The notes: generated by a model from the sequence alone, not told the origin. DNA of 64,000 bases from Stratiolaelaps scimitus (GCA_019614645.1 JABWDB010000006.1:8246001-8310000); one strand, 5' to 3'; counted from the first letter of the stretch, positions 53,301 to 63,800 are shown. Made by a program: numbers and translations.

Positions 53301-54660
53301 AGATTGGGATGCATAAGTGGCCACAACAAATTATGATGCTGCGACAAGTGACTAACCTGCAGCAGCGGTTCGTGGAACCCATTATACCAATGCGGGAGGA
53401 GTTATCTATTCATTTGTTAGCGTCACCCTTGTATGAGTACCCTTCAACTCGCAAATTCAATAATACCTATGATATCCACGGGAGTGCTCAACTTGTCCAC
53501 TTGCCGTAACTATATATTAGCAGTTCATCAGTAGAAATATTGTTTTTCAAATCATTCCTCGCCGCAACGCTTCGGAGTCGAGTTAACCTCGAATGACTGA
53601 ATCGCTACACCCGCAATCTTGTGCTCTAGAAAAAATTCGCAACAATGCATCCAATGTACAACAATCAAATTCGTCTATGGTCAGCGAGCCACATGGATGC
53701 ATACATGTTCGTCGATACAGCAGTGACCACCCCCCCCCCCCTCCCCGGATCAACCCCGAATTCATCGAGCACAAATCGCTCGCTCCAGTTACCTATCCAG
53801 TCAGGAACAAGCGCTTATTCCACCACCGCCATCTCACCTTTGTCGCCTTGCAAAGAAGCAGCATTTGATCGAAGACGAACACATAGCGATTTTTCACTCC
53901 TTGATCTCGATGACTTTTGACCTTCACCTCGCCGTCCTTCAGTAGGCGGCCGTGATCCTTCAGCTGCATGTTTCTTGGTAGTGGATAATCGGTTATCGAA
54001 CCTTGAATATCGCCTATGATCTGAAGCATCTCCGAGTCGCGTTTCACCTCGTTGATGTACGCGGACAGATCCTGTAATTGTGACAGAGTGGTCGCTCTGA
54101 TATACTTATTCGCTAGTTCGAAACTTGAATTGTGACACATACATATTCGCACGAGTGTGGAACGACGACAGCAAAGTTGGACAGCGCCAAACAACGTTGT
54201 CCAAATTCGAGATTTTGCCGATTTTCAGCTGATTATATCATGCATGCATGTGCAGTTCGTCGTGTTGTGCCGACGCGGTCTGCCACCGACACGCGCGCGC
54301 GTCAAACGCAGTTTCAGCCTCAAATGATTTGATTTATTCAATTACGGGCTGTCGACAGTCATGAAGCGCTAAGGGACTTTGTTTTTTTTATAATGTAATA
54401 TTACGTACGAGCATAGCCTGGAGCGCTTTTCCCAGTCCGAGATAGTCGTCATGTTGAGGGAGTGTGTTCTTTACGAGCTCCTTTAAAAGTAAATGGTACT
54501 TTAGTACACGCTGGATAGGCACGCACAGAAGTGTGTTTAGCTGATAGCGGCCATCGTTCGTCTCCCGTTGGCACCTGGTTGACAAAAGCGACATGTAGAT
54601 TGAGTTATTGGTAGATAAATTGGTTTGAAGCGATGAGAAAAGCAAACTGGCAATATATAC

Positions 54661-54694
<34 letters not shown>

Positions 54695-57600
54695 TGCTCT
54701 CTTCATTATACGATATTCTAGTTCACAGTGAAGATAAGCTAAGCGCGTTGAGGCTTAAATCATGCAGGTTTTTCACCAGGGGGTGGTCGTAGACTATATG
54801 CATTTGGGATTCCAAATTGATTCTACGAATAGTGACTCGAGTTTCGACGCCTACAAACGTGCTAGTAATAATAACTAGCCTAATATCGCTATGTGAATAG
54901 TGGCGGTTCTATGCGAGGTCAGCGGCGTGAACGACCTCAGCATCAGCATTGCCGTTCAGGAAAGGTTGCACATTTTACTGAACATGTGTTTTTTACCATG
55001 TGATGTTAGATGCCGCGCGACGGACACAACTTAACCCACATGGATGGTGAGACGATTGTGGGTGATGTCTCATAGTGAGACTTACTTATCGATAGCCTGC
55101 GTGACTGCGTCGTTCTTCGACTGAAGTTCCTGAAGAAGCTGCTGGGCGCGAGGGTAGTTCGAGCAATACTCTCCATAGACGATAAGTGAATCTTTCCACC
55201 GTAGAAAGCACTCCGAGATTCGGCCGTTTGGTACTTGATTAGCTACGTGCAGGTCCGACAGGAGGCCTGTGTGAACTTCGCTCAATCCCCGAATGTGCTT
55301 GAAGATAATCTGTCGACAGTAGAATTGAACGACAATTAGCCAAAGAGCAGATTTCGTTAGCGAACATGCGAAACGGGCCACTCCGGCCACGGGAACCAAC
55401 CGAGCAGGTGCAGCATCCGAAAACTAGCCCAAGCGATTGACGTCACATTCGTTGTGTGTAATTTCATCATCACCGTTTTCGAAACTTTGAGTCTCAACCT
55501 CAAACGAAGTCGAGACCACCGAACCATCTTATTTGGTCGATGCATATCGTAGCTAAGCGAATAATCGAAAGGCACACGGCCATGTTTTCGTTCAACGGCG
55601 GATAAATTCCAATTGCACAGATGAACATTTTCATAGACTCTAAACTCTGCCGTTGTGGTGCGTAAGTGCATGTGATAGTTGAAATGAAGGAGAAAAAAAA
55701 ACAACCCGTTGGATTTCGATTATGAGCGGCGCTGATAGGGACGTAGCTAATACGACAAATATGGTCTAGTGCTTTTGTCGAATAGGAGAAAATGACGGGA
55801 ACTGACTAGGCTGGAAGTTGGATGAAATGAAAGATCGATACAGTGGGCAAAGTCGCCTCATTGTATTCGCTATTTAACTAATGAGTGTGTATTTAACTAA
55901 CGATGATCGTTGTAGAACGACAGATGCATACCTCAGTATCCTCTCGTGTCAGCACGGCCTCCAGTGGCTGTTGAAACTTCTTCCGAATCATTTGCAATGC
56001 TTGAATATAGTTCTTTTCAGTTTCGAGGAGTTCTTGTATGCACAGGTCTCGCTTTTCCAAAGGAACCTGCATTTATAACATCACGCATTGACTCGTTAGA
56101 ACAACTCGTTCACGGTGTATACGTCTTTCAACTGAAGAATTATGCTCGTTATCATGCAGATGACTAGAAGCGGGCGTTCCAAAACGAATTAATAATTCGA
56201 GGAAATCGGTTCGCAGAAAACAAGTGCCGTGAGACCGCCAGCGTTTGACTTTCTCGTCACTTAGCTTTGTAATTTATAGTCATTAATTTAATAATTTCAA
56301 AGTAATCTATACGCCAACATTCGTTCACCATTAACTAATCGAATCAGCCGCCGTGATTTAACCTTTACGACGAGACACTCATTGTTAAGAGATGACTCGT
56401 TTCTTACGAGGAAGTCAAACATTGGCGTGCTGCATACGTGATCTCGTACGTGCGCTGATCTCTATCTCTCGTACGTCTAACAACATGTATTCATTCAAAT
56501 AGCATAAATTAGCCAAAAATGTATCCTGAGAATCAAACAGACAGACCGTCTTGGGTTTCGGCGCACTCCTCGGCACTACGCAGATTTTGTGGTAGATCTC
56601 CTCTTCCTCGGTTACCCGTGAACTCCTTGGTCCACCAGTAAGCTCGCCATTCATGCTACAACTGCTGTTGTGTTCGATTGCATCGTCGCCGAGGCCCATT
56701 GGTCAACAAGCGAACGCATCGATGTACAAAGCCAACGCGAAATCAAATGCAAAACAACAACAAGAACGTAATCATGCAACAAAATCAAAAACTAATTAGC
56801 CCAATATAACGAGGAAAAAGTCTCGTCCACGCCGATCGTGGTGGAATCACATCACACACACACACACACACATCATAGATGTCAAAAAATATGAGCGCGA
56901 ACATAGCAGTAGAAGCCAGAAAATAAAGGAGGCCTGGAAAACCCGAATGCCGAGTTAGCCTGAAGCAGCGTGAGCGAGAGATGGAACTTCGGACGACAGG
57001 CGCTGACATAAATCGGATGAGACGGGCGGGACGGGGAGGGGGTCTGCAATCGACTCCTTGTATCTCTAGCCGTCCCGATGATACGGGTGAGCGACATGCA
57101 CTTTGCGGGACCGCATCCATTTCACATGTCATCGTCAGATGCCTTCATTCGCTGACTCGGTCCGCCAGGCGGTACGAGGCATTTCGAGTCCTTCGAGTCG
57201 TTAGCTACCTGAGGTTTGGGTTTGAGTTTCAGCGATACGTAGCACAGCTCCTCGTAGAGAGCGTCGGCATGCGAGCGCGTCCGGGAATCCCCACCGTGAA
57301 CAGTAGGGAAGGTAAACGCCATGTGGGTGGCTTCGCCGTCGCTGATGAGCCACGTCGCATTCAGCGAGGATGGCGAATGCAGCGAGATGCCAGGCACCGT
57401 GAAGATGTTCACCGCCAAGGATAGTAGAATGCGGGGGACACGCCGCCATATGAATTGGGTCGCCGTGTATTCCGTCGCGTCATGGCAAATAGTATCGATG
57501 ATGGGTTTCACACAGTATCATACAAAGCCATGAGAGAGAATAGAACATTGTGGGGGAGGGCATAGGAACGAACATAGCCGAGACACAAAGGAAACGTGTT

Positions 57601-60600
57601 AAAACATTAGTGGGGGAACGAACGTCTACATTGCCCGACTCCATCCATTGTAGGAATCACTAGTAGCGAAACGATGGGGTACATTTTTGCTTCAGGATAG
57701 ATCATCCCTCTAATTAGCAACAAGGCGAACGCCGCTAGACGAAAGAATATGGGATCCTAGCTGAGACCAGCGAAGTCCTTATACTTTATTAATTTTGGCT
57801 AGCTGATTAATAAATTATACACCTTGCACCATGTGCACGGAAGGAAATACAGCTCGCGACATCGTCATGTTTGCAACCCCAATTTGCCTAATATATTGAT
57901 TAGCATAATCTTTGCGCTAGCCACATTTTAGAGGAATCTGTATGATTAAATTCAATCATATTCGAAATGAGCTTCAAGCAGTGCACAGAGTGTTTGTAAA
58001 AATCGAATAACCTTTAGACAAAAACGATCTCATTTAATATTCTCTTTCATACGTCGAGATCGCCATAAACAGAACGGCAATCGTTGTTTGTCTTAACAAA
58101 TGCCGTCATGGATTACAATTCATAATCGTCGCTGCGCATTGAACAGTTTGAAAAACTTCTCCGACGACAACGCAAAAATGACTGTGCTATGAAAAACATT
58201 GTAGCCGGGTACGCCGCAGGCTCGAGTCCCGCGACCCCGTGAAGACATTAGCGAGAGAGAACTTAAGCGCGCTAAGCGAAAACATCATTGCAGTTCCGTT
58301 ATCAAGTCCAACAAAACAACAAGCTTTGTTGTATTGTACTCTACGTACCCATTGTTGTCGAACGATGTCCCGTTTGGAGTTGCCGTTTCGTTGAGAAACA
58401 TACTTTGATTGTAGTAATCGCTATTGCCGGTCCCCTTCAGAGCTTTGAATCCGCTGAAATCCAGTAGGAAATGCACAAATTTATTATGAATATCTCACCG
58501 TAACGTGTGCCGATCAGATAGCAATCGCGAGCACTACTCAACTGCTACCGCTTGTTCGTTAATTCCTTGATATGTTCATTCTAAATTCGAAACGTCGAAG
58601 TCATCCATAATAATTTATGGGCATCACAATACAAAACGCGCAGGGGCTTTCGGAAGCAATCGAATGAACAGCGGAGCTTATCCGTAACCAGAACAAGTAT
58701 AGCTAGTGTCCTCCATATTCGCTGACCGAGGCGGACATCTCGATTTTCCAAGCACTACTAACGTTATAAATTCGACCAGTATTCAGCCGCACGAACCACA
58801 CATTGTAGAGTCGACAGACTTGAAGTTTAGACAACACTTGAACAATAATTAAAATAATAATATACCACTTGGTTTTTAGACAACACGTAGTCGTATCCGC
58901 TAAAGTCGCCCTCTGGCATCGGCCTGCAGTGCCACCATAGTAATCGTACTGAAAAAAATTATCCATTCTGCACATGCCAAGGGACTTTCTCGTACTTCGA
59001 ACAGATACCGCAATACATTTGAGCATAGAGGGTTAGAGAAAGATTACAGGCTTTTGGAATTAAATTCGAGCTAGGAGAGCCATTTTAGAACGGCTGGGCC
59101 TGCTGTTTCAAATGCCAGGCGAATACGCCTTGTCCCAAGCATATTAATAACACCTTGATATCTATTATCCAACCGCATTTACACCATTTACTAGATACAT
59201 GCACCGTATTCTGGAAGGCGAAAGTTACTCGACCCTCTGTAAAACAAAGCACTGAACATAGATCTTCCCGGCTACAGCGCATCTCTGTTGCCAATTACTG
59301 TTGAAATACTGCCCAATTGTTGCTGTTTGAGAGAGATTTAGATGAATTATTAACGTATTAACGTGAATTATTAGCACGTTCAACTGTTGCTTGTGTGATA
59401 CATCTCGAGGCGTGACGTCAGCCAGCTTAAACTAACGATGTTATGTAAATACGCTTGAATCACTTGACGCCGGCAAGTGTCTCTTAAAACAAGGTGATTA
59501 TTGCGAAATACACAAATTGACCGCATGAAATCGGCGCGTAAATGACGAAATATTAACACATTGGAAACCATCTCGTATCATACGATCAAGTCATGACTTG
59601 TTTAAGTTATGTCATGGTTAGGAGCCAACTGGTTGGCCTCATGGTTCCAAATATCGATGATATAATTATTATAGTTTGAACACGACTTACACAACGCCAG
59701 ACTTCAACGCTGGAGGAGAATTCGACATGGCTGCTAATGTGTGTAGAACCCGCTTAAAATCGGTATACTCGAACAACATCTCTGGTTCAAACAGGTCTGA
59801 CGGTGACTTGATATCTGAAAGCGCATTCGCATGAAAACTGTCACGTTAGAAGTCCACTGACATTTCGATTATGATCAGCAGCGTCCATCTTTTTTCCGCT
59901 CGTGTATTTACAATGCGATCAGCAAGAATTTACACATTAAGTGGGACTAATTATGGTTGGAGAGCGATACGCGTCTGGAACTTACCGAAGTGTGTAGATA
60001 AAGCTTGCAGGAAGGCCCGGATGTTCTTGTTACAGAGAAATTGTGACTTCTGCGGCCGTTGTGACATGTCCTTGTGGTCAATGCAACCTGGTTGTAACTG
60101 TAGAGCGAGATTGCACAACACGACCCCATCACGAAGGGTATACGCTAAATGTTCCACCTGAGAGAAGTGAAATAAAAACAAAAACGGGACCACAAATGTT
60201 TCAATTACATTTTTAGATAAGTGAATTATTATCATTATCATCATTATTACCGAATGAACTCGATTGCGTACCAGTCCTGGGGAAAGGCGACTCACTAGAA
60301 ATCTTAATCTCTCAGTTCACTTGAACAAGAGCGTGAATCGTTCGACATATTGTTGCTGCATAAGACCGTCTCAACGCAGTAGTGCACGTATCAAATACTA
60401 ACTAAACGGAGATTTTTCCGATTGACTAACAGCCTTGAACATTTGACTCAGTCCACGGTACAACGTGGTTTCAGGGTGTACATTTCGTACATTGCTTCAC
60501 AAGATGGACACCTTCCTAAACACAACGGTACAACGGTCGGTATCGAATCTTCGTGTGCACTTACATGTCTCCACCGATGGCAAGACGCACACGAATACTC

Positions 60601-60841
60601 TCTCTCTCTCTCTGTATCTAATCACTGTCGCTATACTATCAAAGCTTACCCCCGCATCAGGAGCCGTAACGATGTGGTCTTTAGGCAGCATATCGAGATC
60701 GACGAGCCACCGGACAGCTTCCCGCCAGAGTGGATCATCCGCATCGGCGTCTATTGCCACCGGTGTGGTAACGCCCCCGGCGGCAGCGGCCGCTGCTGCT
60801 GCTGCTCCTCCTGCTGTTGCGGTCATGATAGCAGCGGACAT
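47256..60841 (-). CDS. Vav: Vav-family Rho/Rac guanine-nucleotide exchange factor (15 coding exons)
   Basis: Whole-gene span of the coding region, transcribed right to left. By family knowledge, Vav proteins are cytosolic exchange factors that load GTP onto Rac/Rho and are switched on by Tyr phosphorylation downstream of receptor and Src-type kinases. Joining the exons listed separately gives 3,009 nt in one frame, 1,002 residues; vertebrate Vavs are near 850. Predicted order: poly-Ala leader 1-36, CH about 37-160, acidic/Tyr region about 163-309, DH about 310-490, PH about 505-650, C1 659-708, SH3 about 731-786, SH2 about 790-920, SH3 about 932-995. Family motifs seen include [11 protein letters not shown] (CH), [10 protein letters not shown] and [15 protein letters not shown] (DH), C-x2-C zinc ligands, YLVRIS (SH2) and GWWKG (SH3). 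The start is the first ATG after an in-frame TAG. All junctions keep phase; only exon 5/6 is doubtful. UTRs are not defined. Confidence 0.93.
47783..48271 (-). CDS. Vav: Vav exon 14: SH2 domain and start of C-terminal SH3
   Basis: Residues 797-959. Acceptor GAGTTACAG, donor AAAG|GTCAGT. Contains [11 protein letters not shown] with phosphotyrosine-binding Arg819, [37 protein letters not shown] and the start of SH3 ([20 protein letters not shown]). Two insertions relative to mammalian SH2 are visible: about 9 residues after YLVRIS and about 20 Gly/Pro/Ala-rich residues at 855-878. The SH2 targets Vav to phosphorylated receptors and adaptors. Confidence 0.96.
48450..48763 (-). CDS. Vav: Vav exon 13: end of C1, Pro-rich linker, N-terminal SH3
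   Basis: Residues 692-796. Acceptor GCCTGCTCACAG, donor GCCG|GTAAGC. Starts [16 protein letters not shown], supplying Cys693, His698, Cys701 and Cys708 with exact C1 spacing. A short Ala/Pro/Ser linker leads to an SH3 with [41 protein letters not shown]. The ALYDY motif is degenerate, as in the atypical N-terminal SH3 of mammalian Vavs. Ends [10 protein letters not shown], the first SH2 strand. Confidence 0.94.
49265..49402 (-). CDS. Vav: Vav exon 12: first half of C1 zinc finger
   Basis: Residues 646-692. Acceptor CTCGTTCCAG, donor ACGAG|GTTCGT, a weak donor. Encodes [18 protein letters not shown] and [11 protein letters not shown], giving zinc ligands His659, Cys673, Cys676 and Cys690. The His-to-Cys spacing is 13 residues instead of the usual 12. 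The finger is completed in exon 13. Vav C1 is atypical and braces DH-PH rather than acting as a phorbol-ester sensor. Confidence 0.93.
49718..49968 (-). CDS. Vav: Vav exon 11: PH domain C-terminal half
   Basis: Residues 563-645. Acceptor GTACGCCAG, donor CT|GTGAGT. Encodes [20 protein letters not shown], a Gly/Ser loop, then [19 protein letters not shown] and [15 protein letters not shown]. The invariant PH Trp is in the last helix. It follows exon 10 exactly as in mammalian Vav (KGDSYDLKD). Confidence 0.95.
52292..52331 (+). repeat. Hairpin of up to 20 bp centred on (TA)n
   Basis: GCGTAGGTTCTATA pairs with TATAGAGCCTGCGC; the only two mismatches are T:G, i.e. G-U pairs in plus-strand RNA. 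It lies in Vav intron 10, antisense to the gene. Confidence 0.7.
52881..52950 (-). pseudogene. U6 snRNA-like pseudogene
   Basis: On the minus strand, 52920 to 52881 reads GAACGATACAGAG-GAGATTAG, then CATGGCCCC and ACGCAAGG. This is the catalytic core of U6 snRNA with a changed ACAGAGA box (now ACAGAGG). Just 5' is a 7-bp hairpin, GGGCATC-TTCA-GATGCCC, in the position of the U6 5' stem-loop but of different sequence. After GCAAGG the similarity ends: no internal stem-loop GATGACACGCAAAT and no terminal T run. It is most likely a dead, retrocopied or diverged U6 copy inside Vav intron 10. Confidence 0.75.
53838..54071 (-). CDS. Vav: Vav exon 10: end of DH, start of PH domain
   Basis: Residues 485-562. 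Acceptor CACAATTACAG, donor AAAG|GTGAGA, phases 0 and 0. [20 protein letters not shown] is the terminal DH helix. [13 protein letters not shown] and [17 protein letters not shown] are the first PH strands. The Vav PH supports DH folding and membrane recruitment. Confidence 0.95.
54409..54574 (-). CDS. Vav: Vav exon 9: DH domain CR3
   Basis: Residues 429-484. Acceptor TTTTGTCAACCAG, donor CTC|GTACGT. Encodes [20 protein letters not shown], the most conserved DH helix (P-x-Q-R-(I/V)-x-x-Y-x-L-L-L-x-x-L). This helix binds the GTPase and marks the protein as an active-type RhoGEF. Confidence 0.96.
54660..54693. repeat. (TA)n microsatellite in Vav intron 8
   Basis: About fifteen TA units between exons 8 and 9. 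Confidence 0.9.
55086..55309 (-). CDS. Vav: Vav exon 8: DH domain middle
   Basis: Residues 355-428. Acceptor CTGTCGACAG, donor AA|GTAAGT. Contains [20 protein letters not shown] and [20 protein letters not shown], matching the Vav DH segments IIF.NIEDLL.VH..FL and FL.YG.YCS. Phase 2 out joins exon 9 as [13 protein letters not shown]. Confidence 0.94.
55932..56066 (-). CDS. Vav: Vav exon 7: start of DH (RhoGEF) domain
   Basis: Residues 310-354. Acceptor AAATGCAG, donor GAG|GTATGC, phases 0 and 0. Encodes [20 protein letters not shown] and continues [11 protein letters not shown]. This is conserved region 1 of Dbl-homology domains (E-L-x-T-E-x-x-Y-x-x-x-L), whose Glu contacts switch 1 of the GTPase. 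Confidence 0.93.
56547..56664 (-). CDS. Vav: Vav exon 6: last acidic-region tyrosine, linker to DH (5' end uncertain)
   Basis: Residues 270-309. Contains [13 protein letters not shown], matching the mammalian DEIYEDLM segment, so Tyr294 corresponds to the main inhibitory tyrosine (Tyr174). Donor ACG|GTCTGT is off-consensus but joins exon 7 in frame. At the 5' side the candidate acceptors are AACAG at 56664 or the next CAG at 56661; upstream is a T-rich tract. The same frame is open back to an ATG at 56697-56699 preceded by a stop, so this exon could also be an alternative first exon. Confidence 0.75.
57126..57341 (-). CDS. Vav: Vav exon 5: acidic/tyrosine region (3' end uncertain)
   Basis: Residues 198-269. 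Acceptor ..GCTCATCAG joins exon 4 in phase. The key element is [13 protein letters not shown] (Tyr227 and Tyr232), resembling the regulatory EDLYDCV-type motif. Two donors are possible. CAG|GTAGCT after 57209 is the better match but is phase 0, and no acceptor before exon 6 fits it. AT|GTGAAA after 57126 is weaker but gives the phase 2 that exon 6 needs and keeps KASDDD in frame. I used the second. A small unrecognised exon between 56.7 and 57.1 kb is the alternative. Confidence 0.6.
58349..58453 (-). CDS. Vav: Vav exon 4: start of acidic/tyrosine region
   Basis: Residues 163-197. Acceptor CTGGATTTCAG; donor GG|GTACGT. Reads GFKALKG then a Tyr pair in NSDYYNQSM (Tyr176/Tyr177), followed by Asn/Thr-rich sequence. 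Its place and phase after CH make it the first regulatory Tyr segment (position of mammalian Tyr142), but the sequence around the tyrosine is not conserved. Supported mainly by phase and splice sites. Confidence 0.72.
59691..59814 (-). CDS. Vav: Vav exon 3: end of CH domain
   Basis: Residues 122-162. Acceptor GCTTTCAG, donor GTTGT|GTAAGT. Encodes [20 protein letters not shown], then [14 protein letters not shown]. This fits the family pattern (S)-ELF-x-DLFDV-DF-KV-TL-LS-TP-A. Phase 1 in, phase 2 out, matching both neighbours. Confidence 0.93.
59986..60157 (-). CDS. Vav: Vav exon 2: central CH domain
   Basis: Residues 65-121. Acceptor with pyrimidine tract ending TTCTCTCAG; donor G|GTAAGT, phase 1. 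Contains [19 protein letters not shown] and [20 protein letters not shown]. These align with the Vav CH signature TLRDG..LC.L and RPQ.SQFLC.KNIR.FL. In known Vavs the CH domain folds back on the acidic/DH module to hold it inactive. Confidence 0.95.
60650..60841 (-). CDS. Vav: Vav exon 1: start codon, poly-Ala/Gly leader, first CH helix
   Basis: Residues 1-64. ATG at 60841-60839 with A at -3; an in-frame TAG lies about 90 nt upstream (RC of 60930 region), so no earlier ATG fits this exon. Residues 7-23 are almost all Ala, Gly and Thr, coded by GCN repeats. The CH domain begins at [20 protein letters not shown], which matches the family's opening ELWRQCAQWL...LPPNH pattern. Ends GGG|GTAAGC, phase 0. 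The leader of about 36 residues before CH is unusual, because in mammals CH starts almost at the first Met. Confidence 0.9.
60773..60820 (-). repeat. GCN repeat coding poly-Ala/Gly in Vav N-terminus
   Basis: Imperfect GCA/GCC triplets code for a run of Ala interrupted by Gly between residues 8 and 23. The same kind of triplet repeat is abundant in non-coding DNA elsewhere in the window. Confidence 0.8.
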
Positions 60842-63800
60842 CCTGCTTGTTTGTGGTTCGGCAACCTGCAGGAACCTATTTCGGGTCCGTTCGTTCGGCG
60901 ACTGCAGCACGAATTGCTGCGTCTCCTCCTACGAGGTTTCGGTCGTCGAGGCTGTGACAAGGTGCTACATCCTACAGGAAAACAGGCATCGCAGAGAGAA
61001 GAAGAGAAATGATCACACTGATGTTACCGACGTTATCGATCGAGCTGAATGTTTGCATGCGTGTGACACTGGAACTCAATGGAATGAACGCCTCATTTAA
61101 TCATTGTATTAATAACAGTAATGCCGTCTAAAGTAAATATATATGGCGGCTAGGTGTTTTGTTGATGTAATAAGCAGGTTAGGTCCGTTTGCCGATAGCC
61201 TAACGCTTACGGTCGTTTAACAGCGCTTGTATATCATCATCATCATCCCTGAAATATTTACATTCGCGTAATTCAAACGTAGACACTGTTTCGTTTCGAC
61301 ACCGAAAGAACCATCTGCCAACAGATCGACCGAAGACCACATATCAGCCGGTCAGCCTTGTCGGTCAGTGCGGTGTGTCCGCCGCAGACGTTTGCTGACA
61401 ATGCTCAGGCATTTCTAGCGCTAATCATCCGGATCAGACAACAACTGGAGTGTGTCCGACATTTGCCTGTTGCTCTTGACTGACTTTCTGGACTTCATGA
61501 CGCCTTTGCTTAATCGGGACTAATTGCAACAGAAACTCTCGTCATGGGGACGAACGAGTGGGTTTCGTTGTGTATCGAAAGCGGTCCAAAAGTTACCCAG
61601 TCTTGTGTCAGCTTGAGTTTCTCCCCCGCCAACTATAAATGCTGCCTCGAGTGTGGGTGGATGCTTTGTGGTGATCGTTACGCAAACTGATACGATTGTG
61701 TTTCTGTTCGACAATGAGTTTAGCGATCTTTTTGTCGATGGTGGCTCTCAATGGCGAACGGCGTAACTTCCCGAATTCCCTGCACAGATTTGCGCCGGTA
61801 GTTAGCGGCGAGCGACCATTTTACTTGACAATAGTTCAACATTCTTGATAATGCTGATAATGATATTGATGCTGACGATAATTGTTTAATTCGATTTTCG
61901 TTGTCTAACTACGCAGTGAATGATCTCGTCAGTCCACTGTTCAGCAACAGCAGAATCGAGACGGACACTGCAACGTCAACGAAGTAAACACGTAAGCCTG
62001 ACTCCCGCCCGACGGGTGTGTGTTTAGCAAATCGAAGAAAATTCATTCCAACATCACGCTGTCATCCAAGAACGCACCACGCCTCTTAGAAACCGCCATA
62101 CGAACTGCCTGTATTCTCTTCTCTAGACTTTCAGTCTGTCCATGCAAATTTAGGTCGGCAAACGCGTTTCCCCGTCAGAACTGGCCGATGACGTTTCAAA
62201 ACAAGTGGATCGTTGCTGAGACCCAAAAAAAACCGCAAAGGTAATCCCAACCCAAATGAGATGGGATAACGTCAAAGGGGAATTACTTAATTAGTATCGT
62301 CTCGAAGATAAAAGCCACCCTACATTTTTTGCAATGCGGCATGCGCTCGTTTCGCTATTGCAACGGGTTGTAAAAACCAAAATCGAGCAATCGCCGTTGT
62401 GTCTGTGTTGATTGGCGGGGAAGCCTCTACTCCCGATGATCAAAAATGCCCGCGACACAGACAACGTCGCAAGCGGCCCTCCGAGCAGACGGGTTCAAGG
62501 TGTTCCTCGTAGCCGACTCATATTACGAAATAGGTGAATGTATCGCAGTCGCCATACAGCGTATCGTCTTGAATATCGGCTTGTGGGCTGACGCGCAACA
62601 TCGTCAGAGCCGTAGTCAGAGAGCGATTTATAAGTAATTATAATCATTTAATGTGTTGTGCTCACTCCCAACGACACGTGACAATTAGCTGGGTGGAGAT
62701 TGTTGCGAATTTCATATCGGGCGATTCTCTGATCAGACAATGCACATTTAGTTTGTCAGAGGTTTGCCGAATCTGCTCTGACGGAGGTATATTTCGTTGT
62801 CCCTAGGGGCTATAACGAGAGACACTCCGTGGTCCGCTTTAACCGAACTGCGCCATATTGAGCAACACGAGATGTTAGCCAGTGGAAATGACGGAGTACA
62901 GACTTATCTGGAACACGATCGGATATGTCAGATAAATTGATCAGTGAGCTGCATGTGTGATTTGACACTAAATACTCTCAGGCTTATTTGCTTGTTTCGA
63001 AAATCATAATTATAAAGCTTGTGAGAATTGGCCATAAACTGCTCTGGTCTACGGACTAAGTTGACTTCATACCTGTTTCAATACAGTTTGTGTGAATATT
63101 GTAGACATCGAGTCGAATTTGGGAAACGGTAGAAGTATTATATAGTGTATAGTATTAATTAATAGTAATAATGTAAGTTTGGAACGCCATCATGATTAAG
63201 TTGAATAAGGATACACCAATGAGCCGCGAGCTTAATGGTTGACAGTTGCAATTTTGGGTACTTTCCCATTAGGCGCCACGTCGAAGTCATCATTGAGGCT
63301 TTAGCCTTTAAATATGGCGAACATTTGAAAACGAACGCCCGGAATGAGGGTGGTCTCCTCGACTGTGATTCTTTAACATTCACATAACCAATCTGAGGCA
63401 CGGATCCACTAAAAACACTTAAATATCGATAAAAACAAGTAGACACTGTGTTCGTCTTATATGTTACTTGTCGAGACCTCCGCTTTCCGATAAACCACAT
63501 ACGACCTCGTGTTGCAAATGTTTCTCTCATTCCACAGCAAGATCAGTCGATCTTGTATAACTACAACGGCAACGCTGTTCAACGTGCCCTGACAACAAAC
63601 GCTAACGTTGAAAAGGAAGTCCGGGTCACTGCGCATGTGGGCGCGATCTGCTATTGTTAGTTATTGACAGGCCAGTAAGAGATGTGAAGCAATTATTAAT
63701 GCTCATTCAACGATATAAGGTGAAATTCGAAGGTTTTGTTTTGTTATGACAAAAAACCCTTTGAAAATTTTGAAGAAAAACGGGCGACGAATTGCACTTT

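Larger units (their letters stand above)
49969..53837 (-). other. Vav intron 10, the largest intron (3.87 kb)
   Basis: Bounded by GTGAGA and ..TACGCCAG within the PH domain. It holds a U6 snRNA-like pseudogene (about 52.88-52.95 kb), a (TA)n-centred hairpin at 52.29-52.33 kb and short TA tracts near 50.3, 50.5 and 51.8 kb. No coding frame or transposon is recognisable. Confidence 0.85.

Noticed and set aside
60422..61100. Plus-strand open frames of about 200 codons
   Set aside because: They run antisense to Vav exon 1; GC-rich codons leave the opposite frames open. No motif of their own.
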